The translations under genes and the position numbers were made by a program. A stretch of 54,880 bases of DNA from Limnochordia bacterium (GTDB taxonomy: Bacteria > Bacillota > Limnochordia > DUMW01), in contig JALNWK010000018.1 in the NCBI GenBank assembly GCA_023230925.1, positions 1-54,880 of the forward strand, read 5' to 3'. Position 1 is the first letter of the stretch. Each line of letters starts with the position of its first letter. Positions 1 to 9,131 of the stretch are shown piece after piece. A model generated the notes under the pieces. It was not told the origin of the DNA, searched no databases, and saw only the letters and a list, made by a program, of their open reading frames with translations.

Positions 1-130
1 AAATTCACATTAATCACCGGGATACTGCCATCATCTCCCATTTACTTTGACGGTATACCTCATTTGGGGCAGTCAACAAACTGGAAAATACCTTCTGTTT
101 CGGAGGCTTGCCTGATTCGGGATTAACGAA

Positions 131-1225
131 GTGTTGGTCTATGGAGCTTTCACGACCAACGAGGGATTACTCCGTCGCTTAGTTGGTTACAAGCGGGGGG
201 ATCTTTTTACTACCGAGGACTTGCAGTTGCTCCAGGCCAGGCTAAACCACAATGAAACCCAGCGGAGTATTACTGTTGTGCCCCGTCCAGCAGGGGATAA
301 GACCGTTAATATCGTGGTATATGTAGATGAAGGTACTTGGTTTATGCAAAGCCCTTGGGAGTTGGGGTATCGTCTTGTCAACGATCTAGCGACCCAACGG
401 GTGACCCTCCGTTATCTGAACGTAGGAGGCCGGATGGTAAACCTTAGCGGGGTTTGGGGCTTGGGACCTACTAAGGAAAGGTTACTCGGCGTGGAATTGC
501 CGGTGACCAGTGGCCTTGAGGTAACACTTACGGCTGGTACTTACAATGTATCCCGACAGGTGACCTTAGGGCCCTACGCTGGCCAAAGCTGGGATGGGAA
601 AAGGACCCAGACTAAGATAAACGCTACAGCGGTGGTACGTCCGGATCTATATCTAAGCTTAGCCAGTACTTATCTGTTAGATGGGGTGGAACCATATTTT
701 GATAATAGTCTTACCTTACACTATGGGCTTGCGGGTCTAGTGCGTACTTCCTATGGCGGGCGGACATCGGTTTGTGTGGGGATATTAAAGGGAGAGTCAG
801 ATTACTATCCCTACGCCGCTTGTCACGTGGCAAAAGACAAACCATTAAGTGATGGTACTATCATTACCCTGCGGGGAAGTGCTGGTTACCGGGCAGCGGA
901 TACTCCCTTTGCCCATCTGTTTTTCCAAGGGGGAACGGGTAGTCTTGAAGCGTACAATCCCATCTTAGCCTGCAACCGTTATGTCACCATGGGCGCCCAG
1001 TTGCGTTTTTGTGGGTCCAATAATATTAGTCTGGTCTTGCTAGCCGATGGGGGTAGTGTATGGGATGCTTCCGAGCCCATAACCTTCGATCAGCTACGCA
1101 GTAGCGGTGGCATAGCCTTGCGATGGATCTCACCCGTTGGTTTTGTTTTGGAGGCCAAGTACGCCCGTAGTCTGACTGATCCTGGAGTTGAGCGATTTAC
1201 CTTTGGTCTTTGCACCCAGTACTGA
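131..1225 (+). CDS. Omp85/BamA-TamA-like outer-membrane protein, 5' end missing
   Basis: The protein begins directly with a POTRA-like segment (INEVLVYGAFTT, then a Gly-Asp-Leu-Phe turn and a helix, about residues 1-75) followed by about 290 residues of alternating beta-strand pattern ending in aromatic Tyr, as in the C-terminal barrel of BamA/TamA proteins. Family members insert or move proteins through an outer membrane. No signal peptide is present: an in-frame TGA lies at 113-115, only 15 bases before the GTG at 131, and that GTG has no convincing SD. The POTRA sequence reads back to that stop, so the 5' part is lost, frameshifted, or the gene is a fragment. Only one POTRA is visible, whereas BamA usually has several. 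The barrel assignment rests on pattern rather than on a sharp motif. Confidence 0.6.
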   Translation: MLVYGAFTTNEGLLRRLVGYKRGDLFTTEDLQLLQARLNHNETQRSITVVPRPAGDKTVNIVVYVDEGTWFMQSPWELGYRLVNDLATQRVTLRYLNVGGRMVNLSGVWGLGPTKERLLGVELPVTSGLEVTLTAGTYNVSRQVTLGPYAGQSWDGKRTQTKINATAVVRPDLYLSLASTYLLDGVEPYFDNSLTLHYGLAGLVRTSYGGRTSVCVGILKGESDYYPYAACHVAKDKPLSDGTIITLRGSAGYRAADTPFAHLFFQGGTGSLEAYNPILACNRYVTMGAQLRFCGSNNISLVLLADGGSVWDASEPITFDQLRSSGGIALRWISPVGFVLEAKYARSLTDPGVERFTFGLCTQY

Positions 1226-1676
1226 TACTCCTGTTGGTGGAGACCGCACGGTTTTGGTTACCAGCCTAGACTTTAGGGTGGGTTGCATGTTGGGTGAGTA
1301 GGGAACCAACTAGATATGGTTGTGACCCGCAGGAGAGGATACCCGTAGCACGAACGCTATGGGGCCATTGCAGTTCGTGGAGAAGGACGGCGTTGCCAAG
1401 GCAACCGAAGGAGCTAGTGCAGGGAACGGAGTACTTGTATGTGCAGAGCCTATCCGGGACTGTACTGTGCTAGCTAGGGGATCTAGGTACACGCCTTCTC
1501 CCTTATCGTGTGATGGAAGGACCTTGGTGTTGCTAGGTATTCAACTGAATCCTTAGATCTTGCACATTAGCAGGAGTTTAGGGTTTCTTGGCGAAACTTA
1601 ATTAAAAAGCTTGATAAATGTATGCACAGATCCCATTGAGCTGTGGTAACATGGAAATAGAAGGGTGATTCATCAG
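1226..1676. other. Gene-free stretch with several short hairpins
   Basis: No convincing gene is seen. Two perfect inverted repeats lie close together: CACGAAC (1349-1355) with GTTCGTG (1373-1379), and GTTGCC (1392-1397) with GGCAAC (1400-1405). They could be part of a structured RNA or leader upstream of the ROK gene, but I recognise no known riboswitch. A 65-codon open frame at 1359-1556 has no SD or recognisable product and was not called. Confidence 0.3.
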
Positions 1677-2867
1677 ATGGCGATTAGAACGGGTAATGCC
1701 CGATTGATAAAAGAGATCAACACTTCCTTAATTATGGAGGAAATGCGCAAAAACGATCAGATTACGCGTAATGAGTTAGCACGACTTACCGGGCTTACAC
1801 CCCCAACGGTCTTGCATATTGTGGCTGATCTGATTGACCTGGGTCTAGTCAGAGAGATGGAGCTTGGTGAATCATCGGGTGGACGAAGACCACGGATGTT
1901 GCAGCTTAATCCCGATGGCGGGTACGTTATTGGGGTGGAAATAGACGATGACTTTAACCGGTTGTGCCTGGCGGATTTGAGTGTGAGAATTAGAGCAAAA
2001 ATGCGTATTCCCAACGAAAGCCTCGTTCCTGAGAAGGTGCTGGCGTCAGTGTCTAAAGGCATTGAGAGTCTGATCGAACAGGCTGGGGTCGAAAGAGCAA
2101 GGATTCTAGGTGTAGGGATGGCTGTGCCGGGCTTGGTAGATAGTTACCGGGGCATTTGTGTTAATAGTACCCGGCTAGGATGGCAGAATGTACACATAAA
2201 GGAGTGGATTGAACAACAGACCAACTTGCCTACAGAAGTCGATCATAGCGTGCGGGTTATTGCCCTTGCTGAAAGCAGATTCGGTGCAGCAGCAAATGCC
2301 AGCAATATGATCTTTATCCGGATTGGCCGAGGAATTGGTGCTGCCTTCGTCATTGATGATCTAGTGTATCAGGGGAGCAATGGCAGTTTAGGTGAACTAG
2401 GACATATGGTGGTGTGGCCCCACGGTCCAAAGTGTAGGTGTGGGTTGGAAGGATGCCTGGAGGCTATCGCATCGGAAGAAGCCTTGGTGACGAAGTACAG
2501 ACAGGTTTGTGAGGGCAATTGTCCCTCTGAGCTAACTGGGCAAAAGGTAGTGGACCTTGCTGAGACCGACAAGTCTGCAGCTTTGGTCTGCAAAGAGGCA
2601 GGATATTACCTAGGGGTTGCATTGGCAAATTGTGTAAAGCTAATTAACCCAGAGCTGATTGTGATTACCGGGTATCTAAAAAGTGGCACGGTGATGTGGC
2701 AGCAGATGCGTCAGATCATAAATGAACAGGTATTTCCCTCGCAGTCATCTCCCTTGCGAATAGTGCCCGGTGAACTGGTTGAGAATGCTTGTGTTCTTGG
2801 CGGATGCGCTCTGGTCCTAGATGAAATCTATAGTAAACCAAGGGAGCTTAGGGCGCGAATAGGCTAA
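1677..2867 (+). CDS. ROK-family transcriptional regulator
   Basis: ROK repressors (NagC/XylR type) carry a winged helix-turn-helix ahead of a sugar-kinase-like domain that senses a sugar ligand. The first 80 residues contain an HTH (ITRNELARLTGL, then TPPTVLHIVADLIDLGLV). The ROK domain follows, with the zinc-binding signature CRCGLEGCLE near residue 260 and GRGIGAAFV before it. The open frame extends to a GTG at 1665, but ATG 1677 lies 11 bases after AAGGG and is preferred; it gives MAIRTGNARLIKEIN, a usual ROK N-terminus. It is the first gene of a plus-strand run of sugar-catabolic genes and probably controls it. A 5-3-5 palindrome (AGAAG GAA CTTCT, 2889-2901) in the gap to the next gene is a possible operator. 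With the HTH, it is unlikely to be a kinase. Confidence 0.88.
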   Translation: MAIRTGNARLIKEINTSLIMEEMRKNDQITRNELARLTGLTPPTVLHIVADLIDLGLVREMELGESSGGRRPRMLQLNPDGGYVIGVEIDDDFNRLCLADLSVRIRAKMRIPNESLVPEKVLASVSKGIESLIEQAGVERARILGVGMAVPGLVDSYRGICVNSTRLGWQNVHIKEWIEQQTNLPTEVDHSVRVIALAESRFGAAANASNMIFIRIGRGIGAAFVIDDLVYQGSNGSLGELGHMVVWPHGPKCRCGLEGCLEAIASEEALVTKYRQVCEGNCPSELTGQKVVDLAETDKSAALVCKEAGYYLGVALANCVKLINPELIVITGYLKSGTVMWQQMRQIINEQVFPSQSSPLRIVPGELVENACVLGGCALVLDEIYSKPRELRARIG

Positions 2868-2888
2868 CAAAAATAATCTTTCTGTATA

Positions 2889-2901
2889 AGAAGGAACTTC
2901 T
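2889..2901. promoter_or_regulatory. Short palindrome, possible ROK operator
   Basis: AGAAG GAA CTTCT is a perfect 5-3-5 palindrome in the 109-base gap between the ROK regulator and the first catabolic gene. Its location fits an operator, but a 10-base palindrome can occur by chance and only one copy was noticed. Confidence 0.25.
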
Positions 2902-2976
2902 GTGGGGTTGTAGAAATACATTATTAAGGACTTTAATGAACATATAGTGTAAACCAACATATAAGGTTGTGACAAA

Positions 2977-4269
2977 ATGCCTAAGGTCAGCAGAATCGAT
3001 CTCAATTTTGAAAGGGAAGCCATGTCCAGTCCCTTTGGGTTCAAAGGAAATGCCTTAACAGAGCTATGGCAAGTGGTGGCCCTTCTCGAGAGTGATGCGG
3101 GCACTTCGGGTATTGGACTAGGGGTGCAAAGTGTGCTATGGTCCGATGCACAGACCTTCGCCCGGTACCCGGAGTCGGTGGGTAATGGAATGATGTTTCT
3201 GATGACTGCCTATGCCCTCGAAGCAGCCAAGGCAACTACCTTTGAGACACCAATTGGGCTCCTTGAGCAGCTGTTGCCAAAGACCCATGCCTTTGGATGC
3301 CAGCTCACCGGAACCCCCCATCTGCCCATCACCTTTGCCTTAAATGCCCTAGTACCGGTGGATAACGCCGCGTGGTTATTGTATGCCCAGGAGGGGGGGA
3401 TTACCCTTTTTACAGACCTAATCCCCAAGGACGTAAGGCCAGCGCTGGCGGAAAGGCACTCCTGTCTTGCCTGTATTCCTCTCATTACCTATGGTACGAC
3501 CATTAAGGAAGTCTGTCAGCTGGTTCAAGGGGGCCACTTTTTCTTGAAGATTAAGGTTGGCTCTGACCCGGCAAAGGATGGGGATCGGAAGAAAATGCTA
3601 GAGTGGGACAAGAACCGGCTCTATGAGATTCACAATGCGGTGAAGGATCACCAGACCCCCTATACAGACTGTGGATATCCAGTGTACTATCTTGACGCCA
3701 ATGGACGATATGACAATAAGGAACGTCTGTTACAGTTGCTTGACTATGCTGAGGAGATTGGGGCCCTCGAACGGATTGTGCTCTTTGAAGAGCCCTTTCC
3801 AGAGGAGTACAAGGTTGATGTAGCAGATGTGCCAGTCCGGTTAGCGGCTGATGAAAGCGCCCATTCAGATCAGGACGTGGAAGAAAGGATTCAACTAGGT
3901 TACCGGGCCATTGCCCTAAAACCCATTGCGAAGACCTTAAGTATGAGTTTGAAGATGACCGAAATAGCCCACAGACATGGTGTACCCTGCTTTTGCGCTG
4001 ACCTGACGGTGAATCCTCTGATGGTTGACTGGAACAAAAACGTAGCCGCACGGTTGGCTCCTTTGCCCGGTGTAAAGATCGGGGTGTTGGAGTCAAACGG
4101 CCCCTGGAATTACCGTGATTGGGACAAACTCAAGAGTTACCATCCCTGTTTTGGTTCCTCTTGGATAGATAATATGCAGGGACTGTTCATGCTAGATGAT
4201 GACTTCTATCAACAAAGCGGCGGCATTTTTCTGTCCAGTGCCCACTATCGCGGTCTGGTAGGCTTGTAA
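2977..4269 (+). CDS. Enolase-superfamily enzyme (mandelate racemase-like dehydratase or epimerase)
   Basis: Enolase-superfamily enzymes abstract the proton alpha to a carboxylate, using Mg2+ held by three acidic residues. The barrel residues are visible: KIK near 191-193, Asp240 in YLDANGRY, Glu271/272 in LFEEPFPEE, Asp292 in AADES, and Lys315 in ALKPIAKT. This is the KxK and Lys pattern of the muconate-lactonizing/epimerase side rather than the His-Asp dyad of mandelate racemase proper. The protein is 430 residues, longer than the usual 350-400. The substrate cannot be named from the sequence; next to Gfo/Idh dehydrogenases a sugar acid is likely. The ATG at 2977 has a weak AAGG upstream. 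Confidence 0.82.
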   Translation: MPKVSRIDLNFEREAMSSPFGFKGNALTELWQVVALLESDAGTSGIGLGVQSVLWSDAQTFARYPESVGNGMMFLMTAYALEAAKATTFETPIGLLEQLLPKTHAFGCQLTGTPHLPITFALNALVPVDNAAWLLYAQEGGITLFTDLIPKDVRPALAERHSCLACIPLITYGTTIKEVCQLVQGGHFFLKIKVGSDPAKDGDRKKMLEWDKNRLYEIHNAVKDHQTPYTDCGYPVYYLDANGRYDNKERLLQLLDYAEEIGALERIVLFEEPFPEEYKVDVADVPVRLAADESAHSDQDVEERIQLGYRAIALKPIAKTLSMSLKMTEIAHRHGVPCFCADLTVNPLMVDWNKNVAARLAPLPGVKIGVLESNGPWNYRDWDKLKSYHPCFGSSWIDNMQGLFMLDDDFYQQSGGIFLSSAHYRGLVGL

Positions 4270-4431
4270 GAAAGGGCTTACAAGTTATAGTTCTGTACTA
4301 CATATGGGGATTTCCCCAAAACCGGAGATAAGGTTGACGTGATCAAGATGCCCGATGGGCTTTGGGAAAGTCTTCATTTTGGTGGAAGTAGAGTCTCTAT
4401 AACAAGTTTAGACATGGGAGGAAGCGTTCAA

Positions 4432-5430
4432 ATGTTGAAAGTAGGATTGATTGGCTGTGGTTCATTTGCGATGGGTATGCACGTACCAAATCTAATGAAA
4501 AATTCCAAGTACAAGATTTATGCCACCATGGATATCAATGAGCAAGTTGCCCAAAGTGCCCAAGGAAAAACTGGGGCGGCTTACTCCACCACTGATGTGC
4601 ATCGTTTACTAGACGATCCCGAGATCGATGTTGTCTTCATTACAACTCGGCATGATTCCCATGCTAGTCTATCAGTTCAAGCGGCCAATGCAGGAAAACA
4701 TATTCTTTGCGAAAAGCCGATGGGACTAAACCGGGAAGAATGCCGGAAGGTGGCCGAGGCTGTTAAGAAAATCAATGTAAAGTATACGGTTGGGTACAAT
4801 CGGGGGATGGCTCCCCTAGTCACCCAGGCCCGGGATCTACTCCAGGAAATAGAAGGGAAGAAGATGATCTATCATCGCATTCAGGCTCCCTTTCCGGCAG
4901 ACCATTGGACCCATGATCCCAAGGTGGGTGGTGGACGTTTCATCGGTGAAGGCTGTCACATCTTTGACCTGCTTTGTGAGTTAGTACAAGCACCACCAAT
5001 CTCGGTATACGCATCAGGTGGTACCTTTCTCGATCCGCATAAGGTCCACATCCCGGATAGTGGCATTGTCACCATTACTTTTGCAGATGGCTCTGTGGGA
5101 ACCACGTTGATTTCCAGTGCTGGTTGTCCGGACTTCCCTAAGGAAGCAACGGAGATTTACTGTGATCACCGGGCGATCTACATTTTGGATTTCTACCGGA
5201 TGGAGTACTACGGCTTCCAAGGACACAAAAAGATCAGTGTGGAGTTTGGTACCGTGGACAAAGGGCAGGCTATTGAAATCGATTTGCTCGCTGATGCGAT
5301 CGTTAAAGATACCACACCGCCCAATGACATCACAAAGGCAGCCCGTGCCGCGGTAATTAGCTTTATGGTTAATGAGTCCATGGAGAAGGGTGTTTCAATA
5401 CAAATAGAAGAAAAGGACTATTGTTTCTGA
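4432..5430 (+). CDS. Gfo/Idh/MocA-family oxidoreductase (1 of 3)
   Basis: This is an NAD(P)-dependent sugar or inositol dehydrogenase-type protein. The N-terminal Rossmann fold shows GLIGCGSFAMGMH, followed by ITTRHDSH and the family signature CEKPMGLN with the catalytic-region Lys. The C-terminal alpha/beta substrate domain contains GGGRFIGEGCHIFDLL with the usual Asp/His. The open frame begins at 4339, but ATG 4432 with GGGAGGA 9 bases upstream gives MLKVGLIGCG, the expected start. It is the first of three tandem paralogues. The 160-base gap before it holds a palindrome, GGGGATTTCCCC (4306-4317), so a separate promoter is possible. The exact substrate is unknown. Confidence 0.88.
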   Translation: MLKVGLIGCGSFAMGMHVPNLMKNSKYKIYATMDINEQVAQSAQGKTGAAYSTTDVHRLLDDPEIDVVFITTRHDSHASLSVQAANAGKHILCEKPMGLNREECRKVAEAVKKINVKYTVGYNRGMAPLVTQARDLLQEIEGKKMIYHRIQAPFPADHWTHDPKVGGGRFIGEGCHIFDLLCELVQAPPISVYASGGTFLDPHKVHIPDSGIVTITFADGSVGTTLISSAGCPDFPKEATEIYCDHRAIYILDFYRMEYYGFQGHKKISVEFGTVDKGQAIEIDLLADAIVKDTTPPNDITKAARAAVISFMVNESMEKGVSIQIEEKDYCF

Positions 5431-5447
5431 GAGGAGATCTTTGAGCA

Positions 5448-6386
5448 ATGATTAGAATTGGCTGTATCAATATTGATGTATCCCACCCCTTGGCATTCTC
5501 TGAATATCTACGGAAAGGCAATCGAGCCCGTTATGTTGCGGTGTATAACGATGGATTTCGCGGTGATGATGAAGTAGCAGCCTTCATTAGAAACCATGGC
5601 CTGGAGAAACGTTGTGCCACAGTGGATGAGCTGGCCGAATGTGTGGATATTGGCTTTATTCAAGGGTGTAACTGGGATAAGCACCTGCAATATGTAAAGC
5701 CCTTTATTAACCGGGGTAAGCCGGTGTTTATCGATAAGCCGATCGTCGGAAAAATGAAAGACCTAGTGACCTTAGATGAATGGATCAAGCAGGGCGCTGT
5801 TATCCTAGGGAGCTCCTCGGTGCGCTATGCTGAGGAGATTGTCGGATTTGCCCAAACACCGGAAACGGAAAGGGGCAAGATTCTCAATGTTTTCGGTACA
5901 TCGGGAACCGATGAGTTCAACTATGGTGTTCATATTGTTGAAGGTATTGGTGGTCTGATGGGCACCGGGGCGGTAAGTACCCAGTATGTCGGTAGTGGTC
6001 AGCTTAATGATCAGGTGTGCGAGACGTACTATATTCGATTCAAGGACGGGACCACAGCAATCTATAACCTGTGGCGTGGGATCTGGCAACCCTTTGCCAT
6101 TGTAGTCATGACCACAAAGACTACTTACCATTTTCATGTGGACACGAGCAAGATCTACGGTGCGCTTCTTGACCGCATCTGTGATTTTCTTGAAACAGGC
6201 AAAAACACCCTAGCCCCGTGGGAAGCCATCAAAGAATCAATCATGATCATGTTAGCTGGCCGGATTTCCAAAGAACAAGGGGGCAAGCTGGTACCGCTAG
6301 ATAGTATTCCCCTTGACGACCCAGGTTATGACGGTTATGCCTTTGCAGAGAACTACGCGGCCAATGCTAAGAAAATGTATCTATAG
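5448..6386 (+). CDS. Gfo/Idh/MocA-like oxidoreductase (2 of 3), divergent
   Basis: The 312-residue protein has a Rossmann-type N-terminus (MIRIGCINIDVSHPLAF) in which the glycine motif is weak. The sequence VFIDKPIVGK around residue 95 matches the family EKP signature with Asp for Glu. The middle and C-terminal parts (FGTSGTDEFNYGVHIVEGIGGLM) fit the substrate domain. It follows the previous dehydrogenase by 17 bases with GAGAGGAG before its ATG, so they are co-transcribed. The degenerate nucleotide-binding glycine loop suggests an altered cofactor mode or a non-dehydrogenase role. It is confidently in the superfamily, but function is uncertain. Confidence 0.75.
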   Translation: MIRIGCINIDVSHPLAFSEYLRKGNRARYVAVYNDGFRGDDEVAAFIRNHGLEKRCATVDELAECVDIGFIQGCNWDKHLQYVKPFINRGKPVFIDKPIVGKMKDLVTLDEWIKQGAVILGSSSVRYAEEIVGFAQTPETERGKILNVFGTSGTDEFNYGVHIVEGIGGLMGTGAVSTQYVGSGQLNDQVCETYYIRFKDGTTAIYNLWRGIWQPFAIVVMTTKTTYHFHVDTSKIYGALLDRICDFLETGKNTLAPWEAIKESIMIMLAGRISKEQGGKLVPLDSIPLDDPGYDGYAFAENYAANAKKMYL

Positions 6387-6457
6387 CAAGAACCGCGAGG
6401 ACGAAGGAGACGTCCATGGGACCCAATTTCCAGTAAGGAATGATGAGGTGCAATCAT

Positions 6458-7483
6458 GTGAAAACGTTAGGCTTTGGCATTGTCGGTTGTGGCGTTGCGG
6501 CTAAATGGCACCAGGCTGCTCTAGCAAGGATACCTGAAGCACAGCTAATTGCTGTTTGCGATCAGCAAAGGGATCGGGCCGAATCTATGGGTAGGGCAGC
6601 AGATGTAGCATGGACAGTGGATCTTGAAGAGTTCCTAAACCACCCAGGGCTCGATGTGGTGTGTATCTGTACGCCCAGTGGCACCCATTACTCTGTGGGA
6701 CTTCTGGCCTTGGAGTCAGGGGCCCATGTGGTTGTGGAAAAGCCTCTGGCCTTGACGGTGCAGGATGCTGACCACCTCATTGCCGTTGCCGAGAAGCAAG
6801 GAAGGATTATTTCAACGATCAGTCAACTGAGATTTTCGGATGCTGCCCAAGCCGCAAGGAAAATACTGGGCGAGGGTAGTCTGGGCCGAATCTTGATGGC
6901 GGATCTGTACATGAAATTCTACCGCAGCCCGGAATACTACCGAACCGGGGGTTGGCGAGGTACCTGGCAGTTTGATGGGGGCGGAGCCTTGATGAATCAA
7001 GGTATCCATGGAGTGGATTTGCTTCTTTGGTTGGTGGGGTCAGTAGCCCAAGTGGTTGGAAAGACCTATACTCTCTACCATGAGATTGAGGTTGAGGATG
7101 TGGCCTACGGCCTCCTTGAGTACACAAACGGTGCAGTTGGCGTTCTGCAAGCATCCACCTGTTGTAACCCAGGAGTACCGCGAACAATTGAGATTCATGG
7201 TGAGGGGGGTACCCTAGTTCTCCGGGATGACCGACTAGAGTTGATCGATCCAAAGGGCACGGTATCTGTAGTCCCGGATACGGACAAGGCAAGCGGCGTA
7301 GCTAGTGACCCCACTGCCCTTAAGGCCGACGGACATCTCCTACAGTTGACCGATGTTGTTTCCGCGATCCAAAGGGGAACACAACCCCTTATTGATGGAC
7401 GGCAAGGTCGCAACGCTGTTGAACTAGTTACTGCGGTTTACCGGTCTGCCCAAGAGGGTAAACCAGTGGTGTTTAGCAAGTGA
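6458..7483 (+). CDS. Gfo/Idh/MocA-family oxidoreductase (3 of 3)
   Basis: A typical family member: the Rossmann motif GIVGCGVAAKWH at the N-terminus, CTPSGTHY, the signature VVEKPLALT, then the substrate domain with GGGALMNQGIHGVDLLLWL. The start was moved from ATG 6440 to GTG 6458, because GAGGTG sits 7 bases before it and the protein then begins MKTLGFGIVGCG. It probably oxidises or reduces a sugar or sugar derivative together with the two preceding paralogues. Three different family members in a row, next to nagA and nagB, suggests a stepwise oxidation/epimerisation route through a keto-sugar. The substrate is not deducible. Confidence 0.9.
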   Translation: MKTLGFGIVGCGVAAKWHQAALARIPEAQLIAVCDQQRDRAESMGRAADVAWTVDLEEFLNHPGLDVVCICTPSGTHYSVGLLALESGAHVVVEKPLALTVQDADHLIAVAEKQGRIISTISQLRFSDAAQAARKILGEGSLGRILMADLYMKFYRSPEYYRTGGWRGTWQFDGGGALMNQGIHGVDLLLWLVGSVAQVVGKTYTLYHEIEVEDVAYGLLEYTNGAVGVLQASTCCNPGVPRTIEIHGEGGTLVLRDDRLELIDPKGTVSVVPDTDKASGVASDPTALKADGHLLQLTDVVSAIQRGTQPLIDGRQGRNAVELVTAVYRSAQEGKPVVFSK

Positions 7484-7511
7484 GTAGAGAAAAAGACTTG
7501 GTTAAGGATGA

Positions 7512-8672
7512 ATGAATGTGCAAGAGATTCTTGGACGACACTATCGAACGAAGAAAGCGATATGTGTCAAGACGGCAAATGGTCTGATTGAATCCGTAAT
7601 GGAGATCCAAGATCAGACTGCCGATCTACCATTTATCGCTCCGGGATTAGTGGACATCCAGATCAATGGGTGTTTTGGATGGGACTTCAGCTCCGACGTT
7701 TTAACGGTAGAGCAATGGGAAGAAGTGGTTAATAAATTACTTCTGCATGGAGTGACCAACTTTTGTGCCACCCTTGTGACCAGCGATCCACGATTCATTG
7801 GTGACATTCTAAGCTCCATCGCCGTTGCACGAAGAAGCTCGCGTATTGTAGCCGAGACACTAATCGGCGTCCACCTGGAAGGTCCGTATATTTCGCCGGA
7901 TGATGGTCCCCGGGGGGCACATCCCCGTGAGTTCGTGTGCTGCCCCAATTGGGAGGAATTCTGTCAACTACAGGAACTAGCCCAGGGCGCCATCAGAATT
8001 GTCACCTTGGCTCCGGAAAGACCTCACGCCTTAGAGTTTATCCAGAAAGCGGTGGCAAGTGGCGTTGTAGTAGGCATCGGACATACTAATGCAACAGCCA
8101 AGCAAATTGCGGCTGCGGTAGCTTGTGGTGCCAGTCTTTCCACCCACTTAGGTAATGGGTGTCATGCAGTATTACCCCGACACGCCAATTATATCTACGA
8201 GCAATTGGGAAACGATAGTCTAACCGCTAGTCTAATTGCCGATGGTCATCATTTGCCAGCTAATGTACTTAAATCTTTCATTCGTGCTAAGGGTGTAAAA
8301 CGCTCGATCTTGATTAGCGATGCCGTTTCCCTCACCGGCATGCCCGATGGTGAATATACATTATGGGGGCAGCGGGTGGAAGTGAAGGGAAACAAAGTCG
8401 TTCTGGCGGGCACGAAATACCTCGCTGGTGCAGCAAGCTTGCTGCCTGTGGGTGTTTTCAACGCGGTGAATCTGGCGGGTTGCCGATTGGAGGATGCCAT
8501 AGACATGGCCTCTGTAACCCCCCTAAGATTACTAGGGGGGAAGAGGCAAGGACTCCAGGTAGGCGCTACAGCGAACATTATTGTTTTTGAGATGGGTGAT
8601 CAGGGTTTGGATATCGAGAAAGTGTATCGCCATGGGGTATGGGTGGACGGTTCGGTTCAGATAGGTGCGTAG
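7512..8672 (+). CDS. nagA: N-acetylglucosamine-6-phosphate deacetylase
   Basis: NagA removes acetate from GlcNAc-6-phosphate in the cytoplasm. The amidohydrolase landmarks are present in order: PGLVDIQINGCFGWDF near 44-59 (the NagA form that lacks the HxH pair), HLEGPYISP at 121-129 with the metal Glu, GHTNAT with His191, THLGNGCH with His212, and ISDAVSLTGMPDG with catalytic Asp270. Its length of 386 residues is normal. No GlcNAc kinase or PTS gene is in the window, so the phosphorylated substrate must be made elsewhere. It is followed at once by two membrane genes and then a nagB-like gene. Confidence 0.93.
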   Translation: MNVQEILGRHYRTKKAICVKTANGLIESVMEIQDQTADLPFIAPGLVDIQINGCFGWDFSSDVLTVEQWEEVVNKLLLHGVTNFCATLVTSDPRFIGDILSSIAVARRSSRIVAETLIGVHLEGPYISPDDGPRGAHPREFVCCPNWEEFCQLQELAQGAIRIVTLAPERPHALEFIQKAVASGVVVGIGHTNATAKQIAAAVACGASLSTHLGNGCHAVLPRHANYIYEQLGNDSLTASLIADGHHLPANVLKSFIRAKGVKRSILISDAVSLTGMPDGEYTLWGQRVEVKGNKVVLAGTKYLAGAASLLPVGVFNAVNLAGCRLEDAIDMASVTPLRLLGGKRQGLQVGATANIIVFEMGDQGLDIEKVYRHGVWVDGSVQIGA

Positions 8673-8685
8673 AGGTGGGTGTAGG

Positions 8686-9117
8686 ATGCAAAGGGAGAAC
8701 ATAGGTTGGGGGACCCTAGGACGGGGACTTCGGAATGGTCTGGAGACCATATGGGAGCTAAGCAAAGTAGTCCTACCGGTTTATGTGGTGCTTACGGTTT
8801 TGGAGGCGAGTCTGGTTCTTGGGTGGATTGGAGAACGCTGTGAACCGTTGATGGGATTATTTAGTCTATCTGGTTCCTGCGCAATGGTATTGCTTTTGGG
8901 CTATGTTTTAGACTACTATGCAGCAATTGGTGCCATTGCCTCATTAGGGTTGTCCATTAGGGAGATCACGATTCTTGCGGTAATGCTTAGTATTGGTCAT
9001 TCACTGATTTTGGAGACGGCAGTGGCCAAGAAAATGGGTATATCGGCGACCAGGGCCTGTTTGATACGTCTGGGGGCTTCTCTTTTTGCTGGGTTTTTGG
9101 TTAGTAGATTGATCTGA
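8686..9117 (+). CDS. Gate-domain membrane protein (SpmA/SpmB-like), first of a pair
   Basis: The protein is about 143 residues with several hydrophobic helices and the alternating Gly/Ser-rich pattern of nucleoside-recognition Gate-domain proteins (GSCAMVLLLGYVLDYYAAIGAIASLGLS, then ITILAVMLSIGHSLILE). The open frame can start at GTG 8665 inside nagA, but AGAGGTGGG lies just before ATG 8686, so that start is preferred. Gate domains occur in nucleoside transporters and in the spore proteins SpmA/SpmB, where two halves act together; the next gene supplies a second half. Placed between nagA and nagB, it may move an amino sugar or its product. That role is inference. Confidence 0.72.
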   Translation: MQRENIGWGTLGRGLRNGLETIWELSKVVLPVYVVLTVLEASLVLGWIGERCEPLMGLFSLSGSCAMVLLLGYVLDYYAAIGAIASLGLSIREITILAVMLSIGHSLILETAVAKKMGISATRACLIRLGASLFAGFLVSRLI

Positions 9118-9131
9118 AAGGACAGAGGTTA

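Noticed and set aside
1359..1556. 65-codon plus-strand frame upstream of the ROK gene
   Set aside because: The frame crosses the hairpin region, has no SD and no similarity that I recognise.
3551..4096. Long minus-strand open frame of 181 codons inside the enolase-superfamily gene
   Set aside because: It is antisense to a gene with all catalytic residues in place, has no SD, and its translation is low-complexity with no recognisable fold.
6819..7292. Minus-strand open frame of 157 codons inside the third Gfo/Idh/MocA gene
   Set aside because: It is the shadow of a strong coding frame; composition is biased to Pro, Arg and Ser and no start signal is present.
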